A stretch of DNA of 64,000 nt from Bryobacterales bacterium (GCA_022826925.1 JAJDTX010000027.1:22350-86349), one strand, 5' to 3'. Positions 1-9,103 are shown, counted from the first letter of the stretch. A program made the numbers and translations. Notes: generated by a model from the letters alone, not told the origin.

Positions 1-738
1 CATCAGTCATCCGAGATCCAGCTCGGCATTCGATCGGTGTTCGACAGCCCCGACGTCGGCGAGGTCGTCCTCTCAAGTGCTGAAGGCATCTTGGGGCATA
101 CCATCAGCCCCTCGATTGCCCGCGCGCCGAAGAAGGCCTTGCAATCGTACGAATGGGCACTGAAGCAGGTCGGCAAGCCGCGCCCAAACCTCGGCAAGAT
201 TGCCGCGCGCCTGGAGTCAGCAGTGGGAGTGGACCCAAGCTTTGCTGCCGCCTGGAAACTTCTGGGCCAGGTCAGGGAGAGCCTTGGGATGCCCGAGGAT
301 GCGTTGGACGCATACAGACAAGCATTGGCTAGCGACCCGTATCTCTACCCCGTCTACACGCGCATCGTGCCGTTGCTGGTTGGGTCTGGCGACCTAGCCG
401 GCGCGATCGAAATGGGGGAAAAAGCACTGGAGATTAATGGCAGTCTTAACGACGTTAGATTCTATGTCGCCGGCGCATACCTGCGCACCGGAAATAACGA
501 GCAGTGCATCGAGAAGTCGTTGGAACTGATCGAGAGAGGGGCGACGACCACCTATCCGCAGGCCCACCAGTTCCTAGGGTCCGCCTATGCAAACTACGGA
601 GACTTTCAGTCGTCCGCAAACCACTTTCGGCAATTCCTCGAGATCAACCCCGATGCAACCGCCGCTGACGCTATCAGGAAGCAGCTCGACGAGTGGTCAA
701 ACCTAGGCGTGATCGCCCCCGCCAGCGAGGCGCGCTAG
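1..738 (+). CDS. TPR-repeat protein, C-terminal part (5' end outside window)
   Basis: The frame is open from base 1 to a TAG at 736-738, giving 245 visible residues; an in-frame GTG at 37 is probably internal. Residues 45-75 are helical, and from about 80 to 235 there are four tetratricopeptide-like units, for example FAAAWKLLGQVRESLG, DLAGAIEMGEKALEING and YANYGDFQSSANHFRQFLEI. The first 40 residues resemble the end of a carboxypeptidase-regulatory-like domain, and that arrangement (regulatory beta domain followed by TPRs) is common in acidobacterial secreted proteins. The role is probably protein-protein scaffolding; no enzymatic motif is visible. The TPR call is secure and the N-terminal architecture is inferred. 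Confidence 0.85.
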   Translation, partial: HQSSEIQLGIRSVFDSPDVGEVVLSSAEGILGHTISPSIARAPKKALQSYEWALKQVGKPRPNLGKIAARLESAVGVDPSFAAAWKLLGQVRESLGMPEDALDAYRQALASDPYLYPVYTRIVPLLVGSGDLAGAIEMGEKALEINGSLNDVRFYVAGAYLRTGNNEQCIEKSLELIERGATTTYPQAHQFLGSAYANYGDFQSSANHFRQFLEINPDATAADAIRKQLDEWSNLGVIAPASEAR

Positions 739-800
739 CGAACCGGATTGGCGCGGCCCAAGGTGGTGTCGCGCAGCCCGAGCGGCTACGCCAGTGCGCT

Positions 801-1085
801 CTAGGTGATCCCTTGGTCCCGCATGGCGGAATACAGCTCCAGCTTGGCCGCTGTTACCGGGTCCACCGCCACGATCTCCTGCCCGTCCAGCGCCGGGCTC
901 GGGACCGGGATGGCCTTGCGGTCCTCGACACACCCGGCCAGCATCACTGACAGCGCCTCGGCGGCCGACTCCAGTGCTTCGGCGCGGCTGTACCCGCTGG
1001 TCAGCGCCCCCGGGACGTCGGGGAAGGACACCACCAGCTCGCCGTCCTCGTGGGGAGTGATTTGGCACGGGTACGCGTATCGCAC
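801..1085 (-). CDS. hicB: HicB family antitoxin
   Basis: A 94-residue protein starting with GTG. The N-terminal part has the HicB partial RNase H-like fold signature: an aromatic start (MRYAYPCQI), then GELVVSFPDVPGALTSGYS, then a helix rich in AEAL. The middle carries the usual 'P.PSPA..GQEIVAVD' strand, and the C-terminal helix (TAAKLELYSAMRDQGIT) is typical of HicB proteins with an HTH-type tail. HicB neutralises the mRNA interferase HicA and represses its own operon. The GTG overlaps the TAG of an upstream HicA remnant by one base (TAGTG), as in coupled hicAB operons. The antitoxin looks intact but its toxin does not. Confidence 0.85.
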   Translation of the reverse strand: MRYAYPCQITPHEDGELVVSFPDVPGALTSGYSRAEALESAAEALSVMLAGCVEDRKAIPVPSPALDGQEIVAVDPVTAAKLELYSAMRDQGIT

Positions 1086-1150
1086 TAGAACTCCTCCTTC
1101 CGTATCCCCAGTTCCTTGAGCATAGCGGCCAGCAGGCCCCTGCCTATCTT
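1085..1150 (-). pseudogene. hicA toxin remnant (C-terminal end only)
   Basis: Directly upstream of hicB on the minus strand, about 22 codons read GRGLLAAMLKELGIRKEEF then TAG. This matches the C-terminal end of HicA toxins (K/R-G-x-L-x-x-[IM]-L-[KR]-x-[AL]-G-[IL], often followed by EEF). The N-terminal portion with the catalytic histidine and the GSH motif is absent; further upstream the frame runs into sequence unrelated to HicA and then into the oxidoreductase gene. I infer a deletion that removed most of hicA and left only its tail. Confidence 0.6.
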
Positions 1151-1218
1151 CCCGAGAAGCTCCCGTATCGACAGCCTTCGAGCCGCCCGACCTCTCGCAG
1201 ATGCCTGAGGGCGGCAGT

Positions 1219-2442
1219 TCAGCCCGAGCGATCGAAACTCGGCACCGAAAGTTGTTCGCCGTTCTTGAGCGACGACTGGTGCGCGACGATACCCGGCACC
1301 GTCATCGCCAGGGATTCGTATACGTCGATCACCGGCTCCCGATCGTCGACGAGGGCGTTGACGAATTCCGCCGCAAGGAACGGGTGGCTGCCGTCGTGGC
1401 CGCTCCCGTGCCGCATCAAAGGCGGCAGCATCTCGCTCTTCCAGTAATCCGGAATCTCCAGTATCTCGGTGCGTTCGCGCCCGTCGAGGACCGTCGACCG
1501 CGACACCCAGGCATCGTCGTGAAGTCCTCTCACCTCCATGAGCAGGGACCCTTTCTCGCCATACCAGCGGGCCCTTTCGCCGTGGCCTCCCACCATCCAG
1601 AAAACATTGCAGCGCGTCATGTGGCCGCGGTTGGTCTGCATCAGCGCGGACTGGCTCCAAAACGGATTGTCGTAGCGGTTGTCGTCGAGCCACTCATGCT
1701 TGCCTCCCCAGCCAAGGCACGAAACCCGCTCGATACGCTCTCGCGTCACGCCGACCAAGAAACCCAAGCAGTGGGTGGGGTAGTGCATGGGCGGCAGGCC
1801 CCAGCGCCAGGAGCGTGACCCGTCGGGCTCGTAGTGGCGGGTGGTCTTGTTGGTGAGCAGCGCATCAAGATCACCGCGGTCGTGGTAGTACTCGAGTTCG
1901 GAATAGAAGATCTCCCCGAAACCGCCCTCGCCATGTAGGTTGCGCGCGTAGATGGCGGGCTGCCTGTAGTAGCTGGTTTCAGCCATCATGTACCGCAGCC
2001 CGGTCCGCTCCTTCACATCCCGGAGCCCGTCAGCCTCCTCGAGCGTCATCACCGCAGGCACGGCAGAGATCACGTGGAGCCCGCGCTCCATGCACATCGA
2101 GACGTGGCGGAAATGGTCTGGCGCTCCGCTGAAGACTGCGACAGCATCCAGGGCCTCGGGGCGCTGGAGCATCTCTTCCAGAGAGTTGTATACGGTGTCA
2201 CACCGATAGGTCGACTGAAGCTTGTCGCGCCGGTCGGCCCTCAAGTCGGTGACGGCCGCGACCGTGCAGTTCGGATGCTCGTGCCAGGAGAAGTATGTGC
2301 CGAAGCCGCCTCCGACCACTCCGATACGAATCTTGCGAGACGACTCGGTTTGCGCGGGCAGTCCAGCGGGCAGGGCCGCCGCGGCAGCGAGGGTAGCGCC
2401 ATCAAGCAGGCGATGGCCCAAGAATTCCCGTCGTGATTCCAC
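1219..2442 (-). CDS. Gfo/Idh/MocA family oxidoreductase, Tat-exported, atypical EKP site
   Basis: 407 residues. The N terminus has a Tat-like signal (SRREFLG followed by an alanine/leucine stretch to about residue 30). A Rossmann NAD(P) motif follows at 38-48 (IRIGVVGGGFG), with the C-terminal Gfo/Idh/MocA beta-sheet domain from about 150. Relatives oxidise or epimerise sugars and inositols. In most members the nucleotide domain ends in an E-K-P whose lysine is catalytic; here the aligned stretch at 122-130 reads LHVISAVPA, so glutamate and lysine are replaced by alanine and valine. The fold assignment is firm, but dehydrogenase activity is doubtful. It lies between hicB and a sialidase, and a carbohydrate-related role is inferred. 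Confidence 0.9.
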   Translation of the reverse strand: MESRREFLGHRLLDGATLAAAAALPAGLPAQTESSRKIRIGVVGGGFGTYFSWHEHPNCTVAAVTDLRADRRDKLQSTYRCDTVYNSLEEMLQRPEALDAVAVFSGAPDHFRHVSMCMERGLHVISAVPAVMTLEEADGLRDVKERTGLRYMMAETSYYRQPAIYARNLHGEGGFGEIFYSELEYYHDRGDLDALLTNKTTRHYEPDGSRSWRWGLPPMHYPTHCLGFLVGVTRERIERVSCLGWGGKHEWLDDNRYDNPFWSQSALMQTNRGHMTRCNVFWMVGGHGERARWYGEKGSLLMEVRGLHDDAWVSRSTVLDGRERTEILEIPDYWKSEMLPPLMRHGSGHDGSHPFLAAEFVNALVDDREPVIDVYESLAMTVPGIVAHQSSLKNGEQLSVPSFDRSG

Positions 2443-2632
2443 GGTCTAACCTCCGATCATTGGATCGCCGCAATCGCAGGTCCAGCAATAGGGTAACCCG
2501 CGACCGACTCACCCGCGAGCTGCAGGCGGTGCGCGGACTCGCTGCAGCGGTCGCCGGATCCGCGGCTATAAGACGTGACTCCCCTGCCCTGCTTTTCTGG
2601 GCCGCGGAGGGGATCTCCCCGGCGGCCCCGCT

Positions 2633-3802
2633 TCAACCCGCTCCGCCGTCAAGCCAGGCAATCGAGAAGCGCGCCAGTTGGATGGCTTCGTATGGACCCT
2701 CGTTCCCGGCTTCATAGAGCAAGCCCACCGACCCATCGTGCAGTTGGGCCAGGCTCGAATACGCTGCGGGACCTTCGTGGATCAACCGCTCCGTGGGCCA
2801 AGTGCGGCCGTCGTCTAGGCTCGAGCGCACGGTCATGCGAATCCGCCGGCCGCGTTCCCGCGAGATCGCGGGAGCGGGATTCGAAAACAGGAGTCTGCCC
2901 GGGCCGCCATCGCCCGGCCAGGCATACCGAATCAGGCTGGCCTGGACCTGGGGATCGCCCAGGTGCGCATCCGGCCGCGGGGGAGTCCAGGTCTCGCCGC
3001 CGTCAGAACTGAACGCGATCGCACGGTAGCCCGTGCGCTCTTCGTTCGTGAAGGACTGGTTGCGGCTGTTCATCATCAACCGCCCGTCAGACAGCTCCAC
3101 GACCTGGCTCTCGTTACAGGCCGGAGCAATGACGGAACTCATCCTCCAGCTCTCGCCGCCGTCATCGGAAAGGATGGCGTGCGCGGCGTATCCGTCCGTC
3201 TCCGAGGTGTGGTTGGCCGGCACCACGATTCTTCCCGCGTGCTCGCCATTCCGAATCTGTATGGCTACACCTGGGCCGGTGGCATACCACCACCAGTCGG
3301 ACCGCTTAGCTTGGCCTGTGATTTCGCGTGCCGACGACCAACTCTCTCCCTCGTCATCGGAGTAGGCCAAGAACACTCGACGCGTGCCGGTGCCGGTCCC
3401 TCGGTGCAGTTCGCGCCCGTGGTCCTCTCCGGGATTCCAAGTCATGGGCAGCAGGATCCGGCCGGTTCGACGGTCGACTACCGGACAGGGATTCCCGCAC
3501 GTGTTGGATCCGTCCCTCCAGACAACCTGGAGGTCGGACCAAGTCGCGCCGGAGTCGGTCGAGCGCTTCAAGACAAGATCGATAGCGCCGCTGTCGCCCC
3601 GGCCGCCACGGCGGCCCTCGGCGAACGCCAGCAGCACCCCGCCTCCGGTCAGTAGCAGCGCCGGTATACGGAACGTCTGGTAGCCGTGGTCGCCCGCCGC
3701 GAATACGGGACTTTTATGGAACCGTCCCTCTTGGGCGCAAGCGAATCCCGGCAGCAACCCGATGGCGAATGTTCGACGAGTCAAGGTCATGACCGGCGAC
3801 AT
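2633..3802 (-). CDS. Exo-alpha-sialidase (BNR/Asp-box, GH33-like), Tat-exported
   Basis: 389 residues from the ATG at 3802 (MSPVMTLTRRTF); an ATG four codons later is equally possible. The RR-containing leader suggests Tat export. Sialidase hallmarks are clear: the FRIP motif (FRIPALLL) carrying a catalytic-triad arginine, five Asp-boxes (STDSGATW, YSDDEGESW, LSDDGGESW, SSDGGETW, SLDDGRTW) and the late YSSLAQLHDGSVGLLYE block holding the nucleophilic tyrosine and its glutamate. It should release terminal sialic acids from glycoconjugates outside the cytoplasm. The frame stays open upstream to 4216 but that extension is not protein-like. It fits with the BNR protein at 10.7 kb and the sulfatases. 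Confidence 0.9.
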   Translation of the reverse strand: MSPVMTLTRRTFAIGLLPGFACAQEGRFHKSPVFAAGDHGYQTFRIPALLLTGGGVLLAFAEGRRGGRGDSGAIDLVLKRSTDSGATWSDLQVVWRDGSNTCGNPCPVVDRRTGRILLPMTWNPGEDHGRELHRGTGTGTRRVFLAYSDDEGESWSSAREITGQAKRSDWWWYATGPGVAIQIRNGEHAGRIVVPANHTSETDGYAAHAILSDDGGESWRMSSVIAPACNESQVVELSDGRLMMNSRNQSFTNEERTGYRAIAFSSDGGETWTPPRPDAHLGDPQVQASLIRYAWPGDGGPGRLLFSNPAPAISRERGRRIRMTVRSSLDDGRTWPTERLIHEGPAAYSSLAQLHDGSVGLLYEAGNEGPYEAIQLARFSIAWLDGGAG

Positions 3803-4217
3803 GCTACCAATTTTCGGCTCAGCGACACCGTCATGCCCGTACCGGTCAGGTGCCCCGCTCGCTGCTACGGGCCTCGCGATCCCGAGGGAGACCTGATCCA
3901 CACGCTGAGGCCGCTGATCCAGCCTGCAGTGCGGCCTGGAAGGCGGCTCGGCTCTCGCTTCATGTCTGCTATCAGCGTGATGCGCCTGCCTAATGAAGGC
4001 TCCCGCCTCATTGCGATCCACCGCAATACGTTTGTCAGGGCTAGGTCGCATTCCGGCCAAGCGATATGTCATTTCTGCCAAGTCAGCATGAATCGCAACC
4101 GACAGGGTCTCCAGCCTCGCTCCGCCCGCATGCGCTCTCGGCGCCGGAACGCCATGGTGATCCAAATTTTCCGAGATCACTATCATGTACAAGCTGATCA
4201 ACATTACGGGAGGCAAG
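3803..4217. other. Intergenic region between divergent sialidase and phd genes
   Basis: About 415 bases separate the sialidase start from the Phd antitoxin start. The minus-strand frame is open throughout, but its translation is rich in H, R, P and A with no domain character. I see no gene here. The right end holds the phd ribosome-binding site (GGGAGG at about 4209-4214). Promoters for both flanking genes are expected, but I could not assign boxes with confidence. Confidence 0.5.
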
Positions 4218-4499
4218 ATGGCTCAAGAGCATTCCATAGCGCAGGCTCGCCGCAACCTACCCAGACTGGTCCGTGAGGCGGAACTCGGCAAGACTGTACG
4301 GCTGACCCGGCGGGGCCAACCTGTGGCAGTTCTCGTCGGGCATCGATCCTTCGAGCGAATGGTCACTGGTCAACGCAGTTTCGTCGAAGCCTATGAAGAG
4401 TTCAAGAAAACGGTCGATCTCTCGGACCTCGACCTAGCCCCGGAGGAGTTGCTGGAAGGGACACGCGACGAAAGCCCCGGTCGCGATTTCCGGCTGTAA
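4218..4499 (+). CDS. Phd/YefM family antitoxin
   Basis: 93 residues (MAQEHSIAQARRNLPRLVRE...). I chose this ATG because a strong GGGAGG ribosome-binding site sits 4 bases upstream; the frame also has an ATG at 4185 with no such site. The 'I..AR..LP.LV..AE.G..V.LTRRG.PVAVLV' pattern is the DNA-binding half of Phd/YefM antitoxins, and the acidic C-terminal tail (YEEFKKTVDLSDLDLAPEEL) is the toxin-neutralising part. The stop is followed 3 bases later by a VapC-type toxin gene that is broken, so this antitoxin appears orphaned. Confidence 0.88.
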   Translation: MAQEHSIAQARRNLPRLVREAELGKTVRLTRRGQPVAVLVGHRSFERMVTGQRSFVEAYEEFKKTVDLSDLDLAPEELLEGTRDESPGRDFRL

Positions 4500-4502
4500 G
4501 CA

Positions 4503-4840
4503 GTGCGATACCTGCTCGACAGCAATACAGTCTCGGAACCGTTGCGTCCGAAACCATCGGCCAGAATCACTCAGGGGCTACATGAGCATGATGGCGAGGC
4601 GGCAATCCGAGCACCGGTTTGGCATGAACCACGTCCGTCAGCTCTTCGGAAACGATAGCCGCGAGGCTCTCCCGGCCCGGCCCGTGAGCCTGAATCGACG
4701 GCAGGCGATCCCGCGCGCGACTAGCCTTGCGCTGATTGCAAAGAGGCTCAGCAAGAGCGTGCATTCGAGCCAATGCCCAACACCCGATTCGGCATTCGTG
4801 CCGATCAAGGACCTGCAGCAATCCCCTCTCCGTTCATCCC
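4503..4840 (+). pseudogene. VapC-type PIN toxin, frameshifted and decayed
   Basis: A GTG three bases after the Phd stop opens MRYLLDSNTVSEPLRPKPSA, a textbook PIN-domain start with the first catalytic aspartate. The frame continues to EAAIRAPVWHE, where intact VapC proteins continue with a leucine-arginine helix, but here it drifts and ends at TAG 4656-4658 after 51 codons. Fragments in other frames up to about 4840 (for example IRADQGPAAI near the end) loosely match the later active-site block. The right boundary is approximate. The toxin is inactive as written. Confidence 0.75.
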
Positions 4841-4894
4841 GGCCGACGGCAGCAGCAGAAACCGGGAATCGTCGACTCCGGGAGGGTCCTGCCC

Positions 4895-6340
4895 CTATGC
4901 CAAGAGTTTCTCCACGACCCGCCCGCTGACATCGGTCAACCGGAAGTCGCGCCCCATGTGGCGATAGGTGAGCCGCTCGTGATCAAACCCCATCAGATGC
5001 AGGACCGTCGCCTGCAGGTCATGGACGTGCACGGGATCCTCGACAACGTTGAGACACAGGTCGTCGGTCTTGCCAACAACCTGGCCGCCCCTCAGGCCGC
5101 CACCGGCCATCCACATGCTGTAGGCGTTCGGGTGGTGATCGCGACCGGCACTGTCGGCATCGTCAGGCCGGCGAAGCTCCACCATGGGAGTCCTGCCAAA
5201 CTCCCCGCCCCAGATCACGAGCGTCTCGTCCAGAAGTCCGCGCTGCTTGAGGTCTCGGATGAGGTAGGCGTTCGACTGATCGACCTTCTGGCACCGCTTC
5301 GGCAAGTTCTCGTTCAACCCGCTGTGGTCATCCCAGCTCGCGTCCATCATCAGCACGAAACGGACTCCCCGCTCGACCATCCGCCGGGCAAGCAGGCAGT
5401 TGGTCGCGTACTGCTTCTGGCCTTCGTCGTCGCTGTTGACGCCGTAACCGTCGAGAACGTGCCCCGGCTCGTCGGAGAAGTCCAGCAGTTCCGGGGCTGA
5501 CATCTGCATGCGGTACGCAAGCTCGTAAGACGAGATACGGGAGGCGATCTCCAGATCGCCGGTCGCCTCGAACCGCATTTCATTCAGGCTGCGAACGGAA
5601 CGCAGCGTCTCCTCCTGCAGCGCGTCGCTGACGCCATCCGGATTCGACAGGTACAGGATTGGCTCTCCGCTGTTCCGAAACACGGTGCCCTGGTAGTGGG
5701 ACGGCAGGAAACCGCTCGAGAAATTGCTCGAGCCGCCGCTGGTGCCGCGCCCGGAGGTCAGCACGACGAATCCCGGCAGGTCCTGCGACTCGCTGCCGAG
5801 CCCGTAGACCGACCAAGCGCCCATCGTCGGCCTGCCGAACTGCGTATGGCCGGTGAAGAGCAGCAATTGCCCCGGATGATGGTTGAAAGCGTCCGTGTGC
5901 ATCGAACGCACCAGGCTGATGTCGTCCGCGACAGTCCCCAGCTGCGGCATCAACTCGGACAGTTCCATGCCGCTCTGGCCGTGCCGGTGGAAGGCGAACT
6001 TGCTCGCCATGACCTTGGCAGAGGGCTTGATGAAGGCAAGCTTCATGTCCTTGGTCATCGACTCCGGCAAGGCCTGGCCATGATGCTTCTCGAGCGCGGG
6101 TTTCGGATCGAAGAGTTCGTACTGGCTCGGGCCGCCTTCCATGAACATGAAGATGACGTGCTTCGCCTTGGCCTCGAAGTGCGGCTGCTTGGGGGCCAGT
6201 GGATTGACGTCGGGCAAGTCGGCCGCCGTGAGGCCGTCGCTCGCGAGCAGGTCGCCGAGCGCGGCCATGCCGATCCCCGAAGCGACGTTCTTGAGGAAGT
6301 CCCGCCGTAGCTGTATCGCCCGGAATTGCTGCAGGGTCAT
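4895..6340 (-). CDS. DUF1501 protein A, Tat-exported, partner of the upstream DUF1553 cytochrome
   Basis: 481 residues. A Tat leader (LRRDFLKNVASGIGMAALG) is followed by the whole DUF1501 domain: VIFMFMEGGPSQYELFDPKP near 62-80, HPGQLLLFTGH, LPGFVVL, LVIWGGEFGRTP and the terminal GRDFRLTDVSG block. DUF1501 is an alkaline-phosphatase/sulfatase-superfamily fold; the substrate is unknown. The start lies 4 bases after the stop of the DUF1549/DUF1553 gene, so the two are almost certainly co-transcribed and co-translated. This pairing recurs three more times in the window. Function in glycan or sulfated-metabolite processing is an inference from context. Confidence 0.9.
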   Translation of the reverse strand: MTLQQFRAIQLRRDFLKNVASGIGMAALGDLLASDGLTAADLPDVNPLAPKQPHFEAKAKHVIFMFMEGGPSQYELFDPKPALEKHHGQALPESMTKDMKLAFIKPSAKVMASKFAFHRHGQSGMELSELMPQLGTVADDISLVRSMHTDAFNHHPGQLLLFTGHTQFGRPTMGAWSVYGLGSESQDLPGFVVLTSGRGTSGGSSNFSSGFLPSHYQGTVFRNSGEPILYLSNPDGVSDALQEETLRSVRSLNEMRFEATGDLEIASRISSYELAYRMQMSAPELLDFSDEPGHVLDGYGVNSDDEGQKQYATNCLLARRMVERGVRFVLMMDASWDDHSGLNENLPKRCQKVDQSNAYLIRDLKQRGLLDETLVIWGGEFGRTPMVELRRPDDADSAGRDHHPNAYSMWMAGGGLRGGQVVGKTDDLCLNVVEDPVHVHDLQATVLHLMGFDHERLTYRHMGRDFRLTDVSGRVVEKLLA

Positions 6341-6344
6341 CGCA

Positions 6345-8978
6345 TTACTCCCGCGTGATGAATTCGTCCGTGTTCATCAGGATCCGCCCGATGCCGATCC
6401 ACGCCGCGACCTCGGTGGTCTCGTGACCGCGCAGATCGATCCGCGCCAGTTTCTTCGCTGCGTCCGGTGCTTGCGCCAGAATCCGCTCCTGGCGGCGGAA
6501 GGACTCGGCGAGTTGTGCAGGCTCGTCACCGCGGGGCGGCCGGCCCAGCGTCATCCGGAACATCCGGTTCAGCCGGCCCCTCCAGTCGGGCGGGGACTCG
6601 GTCAGCACCCGGATCGCCAGCGCGCGCGCCGACTCGACGAACACCTCGTCGTTCAACAGGTTCAGGGCTTGCAGGGGCGTGTTCGAGCGCCGTCGCCTGC
6701 TTGCCGTGCGATTCGAGTCCGGAGCATCGAAGTTCATCAACTGGGGATACGGGGCGGTTCTCTGAAAGAACGTGTACAAGCCTCGCCTGTAGCGGTCCGG
6801 CCCTTCACTGTCCGCCCAGCGGTCGGTGTCCCAGCCATAGGTCAGGTCCACGACGCCAGCCGGCTGCGGCGGGTAAACGCTGGGGCCTCCGATCTTCGGG
6901 TACAGCAGGCCGCTGACCCGCAAGGCCGAATCGCGCAGGATCTCGGCGGGCAGCCGGATCCGGTTTTGGCGGGCCAGCCAAGCATTGTCCGGGTCCCTTT
7001 CGGCGATATCCGCTCGGGCGTGCGAGGACTGCCGGTAGGTGGCGGACATGACGATCGACTTGTGCATCCGCTTCATGTTCCAACCGCTCGACCGGAACTC
7101 CGCGGCCAGCCAGTCGAGCAGTCCCGGGTGTGAGGGCGTCTCGCCCTGGAGCCCGAAGTCCTCGGATGTCTGAACCAGCCCGCGCCCGAAGAATTCCTGC
7201 CACATCCGGTTGACGGCCACGCGCGCCGTGAGCGGGTTGCCCTCCGACAGGATCCATTCGGCAAGGTCGAGACGTGTCGCCGGTCCGTCCGCGGCGGAAC
7301 CGGGCAAGAAGGAAGGCGGCCGCGGCACGACCTCAACACCCTTGCGATCCCACTGCCCCCGAACCCGAAGGAAGGTCTTGGCGGGGCTCTCCCGCTCGCG
7401 GATGATGCGGGCCTCGCTAGGTTGAGGATATGTGGACTTGAGCTCCTTGAGTTTCTTTCGCAGCTGCTTGAAACCCAGTTCCTCGATGCGCTCCTCGGAA
7501 ACAACCGTGTTGTACCAGTCGATGAAGTAGTCGGTCAGCACTTCGCGTTCCCGGAACGTCCGCTCTGCCGGATCCTTGCCCAGGATTTCCCCGCCGTTGT
7601 CAGTCATCTGGAACAGGACGTCGTAGCAGAGGTCCCAGTCCGTGCGTTCGCCCGGGTTCGCGCCGGCGATCTTCATCTGGCGTTCCCACTCGGGCTGCAA
7701 TTCCGGAACGTGATGCTCGTCGAGCAGTGCCTGGCGCTTCCGGAGGTACTCGGCTCGCTTGCTCAGGTACGGCCCCATCTCGCCCGGCAGCGGTGCGTCT
7801 ATCTGCGCATCCTCCACGTTGTCGAAGTACGCATAGAACGAATAGAAGTCCTCCTGCGTGGTCGGGTCGTACTTGTGGTCATGGCACTGCGCGCACTCCA
7901 CGGTCAGCCCTAGCCAAGTCGTCGCCACCGTGTTGACGCGATCCAGCGTTTCCTCGAACCGCGACTGGTCATAGATCGTGCCGCCCTCGCGGTTCCGCAA
8001 GGTGTTGCGGTGGAAGCCGGTCGCGGCCAGCTGGTCGGGCGTCGGGGTTTCCAGCAGGTCGGCGGCAAGCTGGAGCCTGGTGAACTCGTCGAAGGGCACG
8101 TTCCGGTTCAAGGCTTCGATGACCCACTCGCGCCAGCGCCATGCATATGGCCGGGCGAGGTCCTTCTCGTATCCGTCAGAATCGGCGTAGCGAGCCAGGT
8201 CCAGCCAGTGACGGGCCCACTTCTCGCCGTAGTGCTTCGAATCCAATAGCGTGTCGACCAAGCGCTCGTACGCTCCCTGGCTGGAATCGTCGAGAAACGC
8301 CTCGGCCTGCTCCCGCGTTGGCGGCAAGCCGACCAGGTCCAGGCTCAGGCGGCGCAGGAGGGTCAGCTTGTCCGTCGCAGGCGAAGGATCGATCTTCTCC
8401 GATTCAAGCTTCGCGAGCACGAACCGGTCGATCGGGTTGCGCACCCACTCGCCACCGCGCACCTGCGGAGGCTCCGGACGTCTGATCGGCTTGAAGCTCC
8501 AGTGCTCGTTCGCCGACGCGCTCGAGACAGGGGCATCGTGGTCGGAGTCCTCGGGCCAAGCTGCGCCCTGGTCGATCCAGGCACGCAGGATCCCCACCTC
8601 TTCGCGCGTGAGGCGAGGATCCACGGGAGGCATCCGGAAGCCCTCCTCCGGACTGGCGATGCGAAGCACCAGAGCGCTGCCGGCGCTGTTGCGCGGCAGG
8701 ATGGCCGGTCCGCTGTGCCCGCCCTTCAGAGCCGCATCGCGCCGATCAAAACGAAGCCCGTTCGTCTGAACGGACGGACCGTGGCACGCATAGCAACGGG
8801 TATGCAGGATCGGCTGGACGTCGGCAGCGAAGTCGACCGCCCGGTTCACGGCGGGCGGCATCTCCCCAGCAGCAGCCGCGGCCGCGGGCGCGGCTGCAGC
8901 TCCTGTCGCAAGCACAAGCCAAGAGGCCGCGATCCGGAATGAGGGGTGCACGTCGGTAGGTCTACCTGTCGCCTCCAT
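6345..8978 (-). CDS. Planctomycete-type cytochrome c protein A (PSD1-DUF1549-DUF1553)
   Basis: 877 residues from the ATG at 8978; the frame extends to 9116 but the first 46 codons are not protein-like. An alanine-rich signal peptide spans 15-40. The PSD1 cytochrome domain has a haem motif C62YACH66 (RCYACHGPS). DUF1549 follows with a second CxxCH near residue 362 (ECAQCHDHKYDP) and the signature 'YGEKWARHWLDLARY'. DUF1553 is at the C terminus (AVNRMWQEFFGRG, then SNTPLQALNLLND). It is a predicted periplasmic or secreted di-haem enzyme of unknown reaction and the first gene of a two-gene operon with DUF1501 protein A. Confidence 0.92.
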   Translation of the reverse strand: MEATGRPTDVHPSFRIAASWLVLATGAAAAPAAAAAAGEMPPAVNRAVDFAADVQPILHTRCYACHGPSVQTNGLRFDRRDAALKGGHSGPAILPRNSAGSALVLRIASPEEGFRMPPVDPRLTREEVGILRAWIDQGAAWPEDSDHDAPVSSASANEHWSFKPIRRPEPPQVRGGEWVRNPIDRFVLAKLESEKIDPSPATDKLTLLRRLSLDLVGLPPTREQAEAFLDDSSQGAYERLVDTLLDSKHYGEKWARHWLDLARYADSDGYEKDLARPYAWRWREWVIEALNRNVPFDEFTRLQLAADLLETPTPDQLAATGFHRNTLRNREGGTIYDQSRFEETLDRVNTVATTWLGLTVECAQCHDHKYDPTTQEDFYSFYAYFDNVEDAQIDAPLPGEMGPYLSKRAEYLRKRQALLDEHHVPELQPEWERQMKIAGANPGERTDWDLCYDVLFQMTDNGGEILGKDPAERTFREREVLTDYFIDWYNTVVSEERIEELGFKQLRKKLKELKSTYPQPSEARIIRERESPAKTFLRVRGQWDRKGVEVVPRPPSFLPGSAADGPATRLDLAEWILSEGNPLTARVAVNRMWQEFFGRGLVQTSEDFGLQGETPSHPGLLDWLAAEFRSSGWNMKRMHKSIVMSATYRQSSHARADIAERDPDNAWLARQNRIRLPAEILRDSALRVSGLLYPKIGGPSVYPPQPAGVVDLTYGWDTDRWADSEGPDRYRRGLYTFFQRTAPYPQLMNFDAPDSNRTASRRRRSNTPLQALNLLNDEVFVESARALAIRVLTESPPDWRGRLNRMFRMTLGRPPRGDEPAQLAESFRRQERILAQAPDAAKKLARIDLRGHETTEVAAWIGIGRILMNTDEFITRE

Positions 8979-9103
8979 TCTAGGACTCACTCCGTGATCC
9001 TGACACAACGCCGGCATCACCCGGCCACGCTCTCCTCGGGGATCGGCGGCGTTGCAGCCGGATTCCCGTAAGATCTTGTGCAGGCGTCGGACCCGGGCTC
9101 CGC

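Noticed and set aside
1085..1693. Long minus-strand open frame antisense/shifted to the oxidoreductase gene
   Set aside because: Arginine-rich shadow translation; only its last codons (the hicA stub) have protein character.
3803..4216. N-terminal extension of the sialidase
   Set aside because: The extension lacks protein character and would bury the Tat leader inside the protein.
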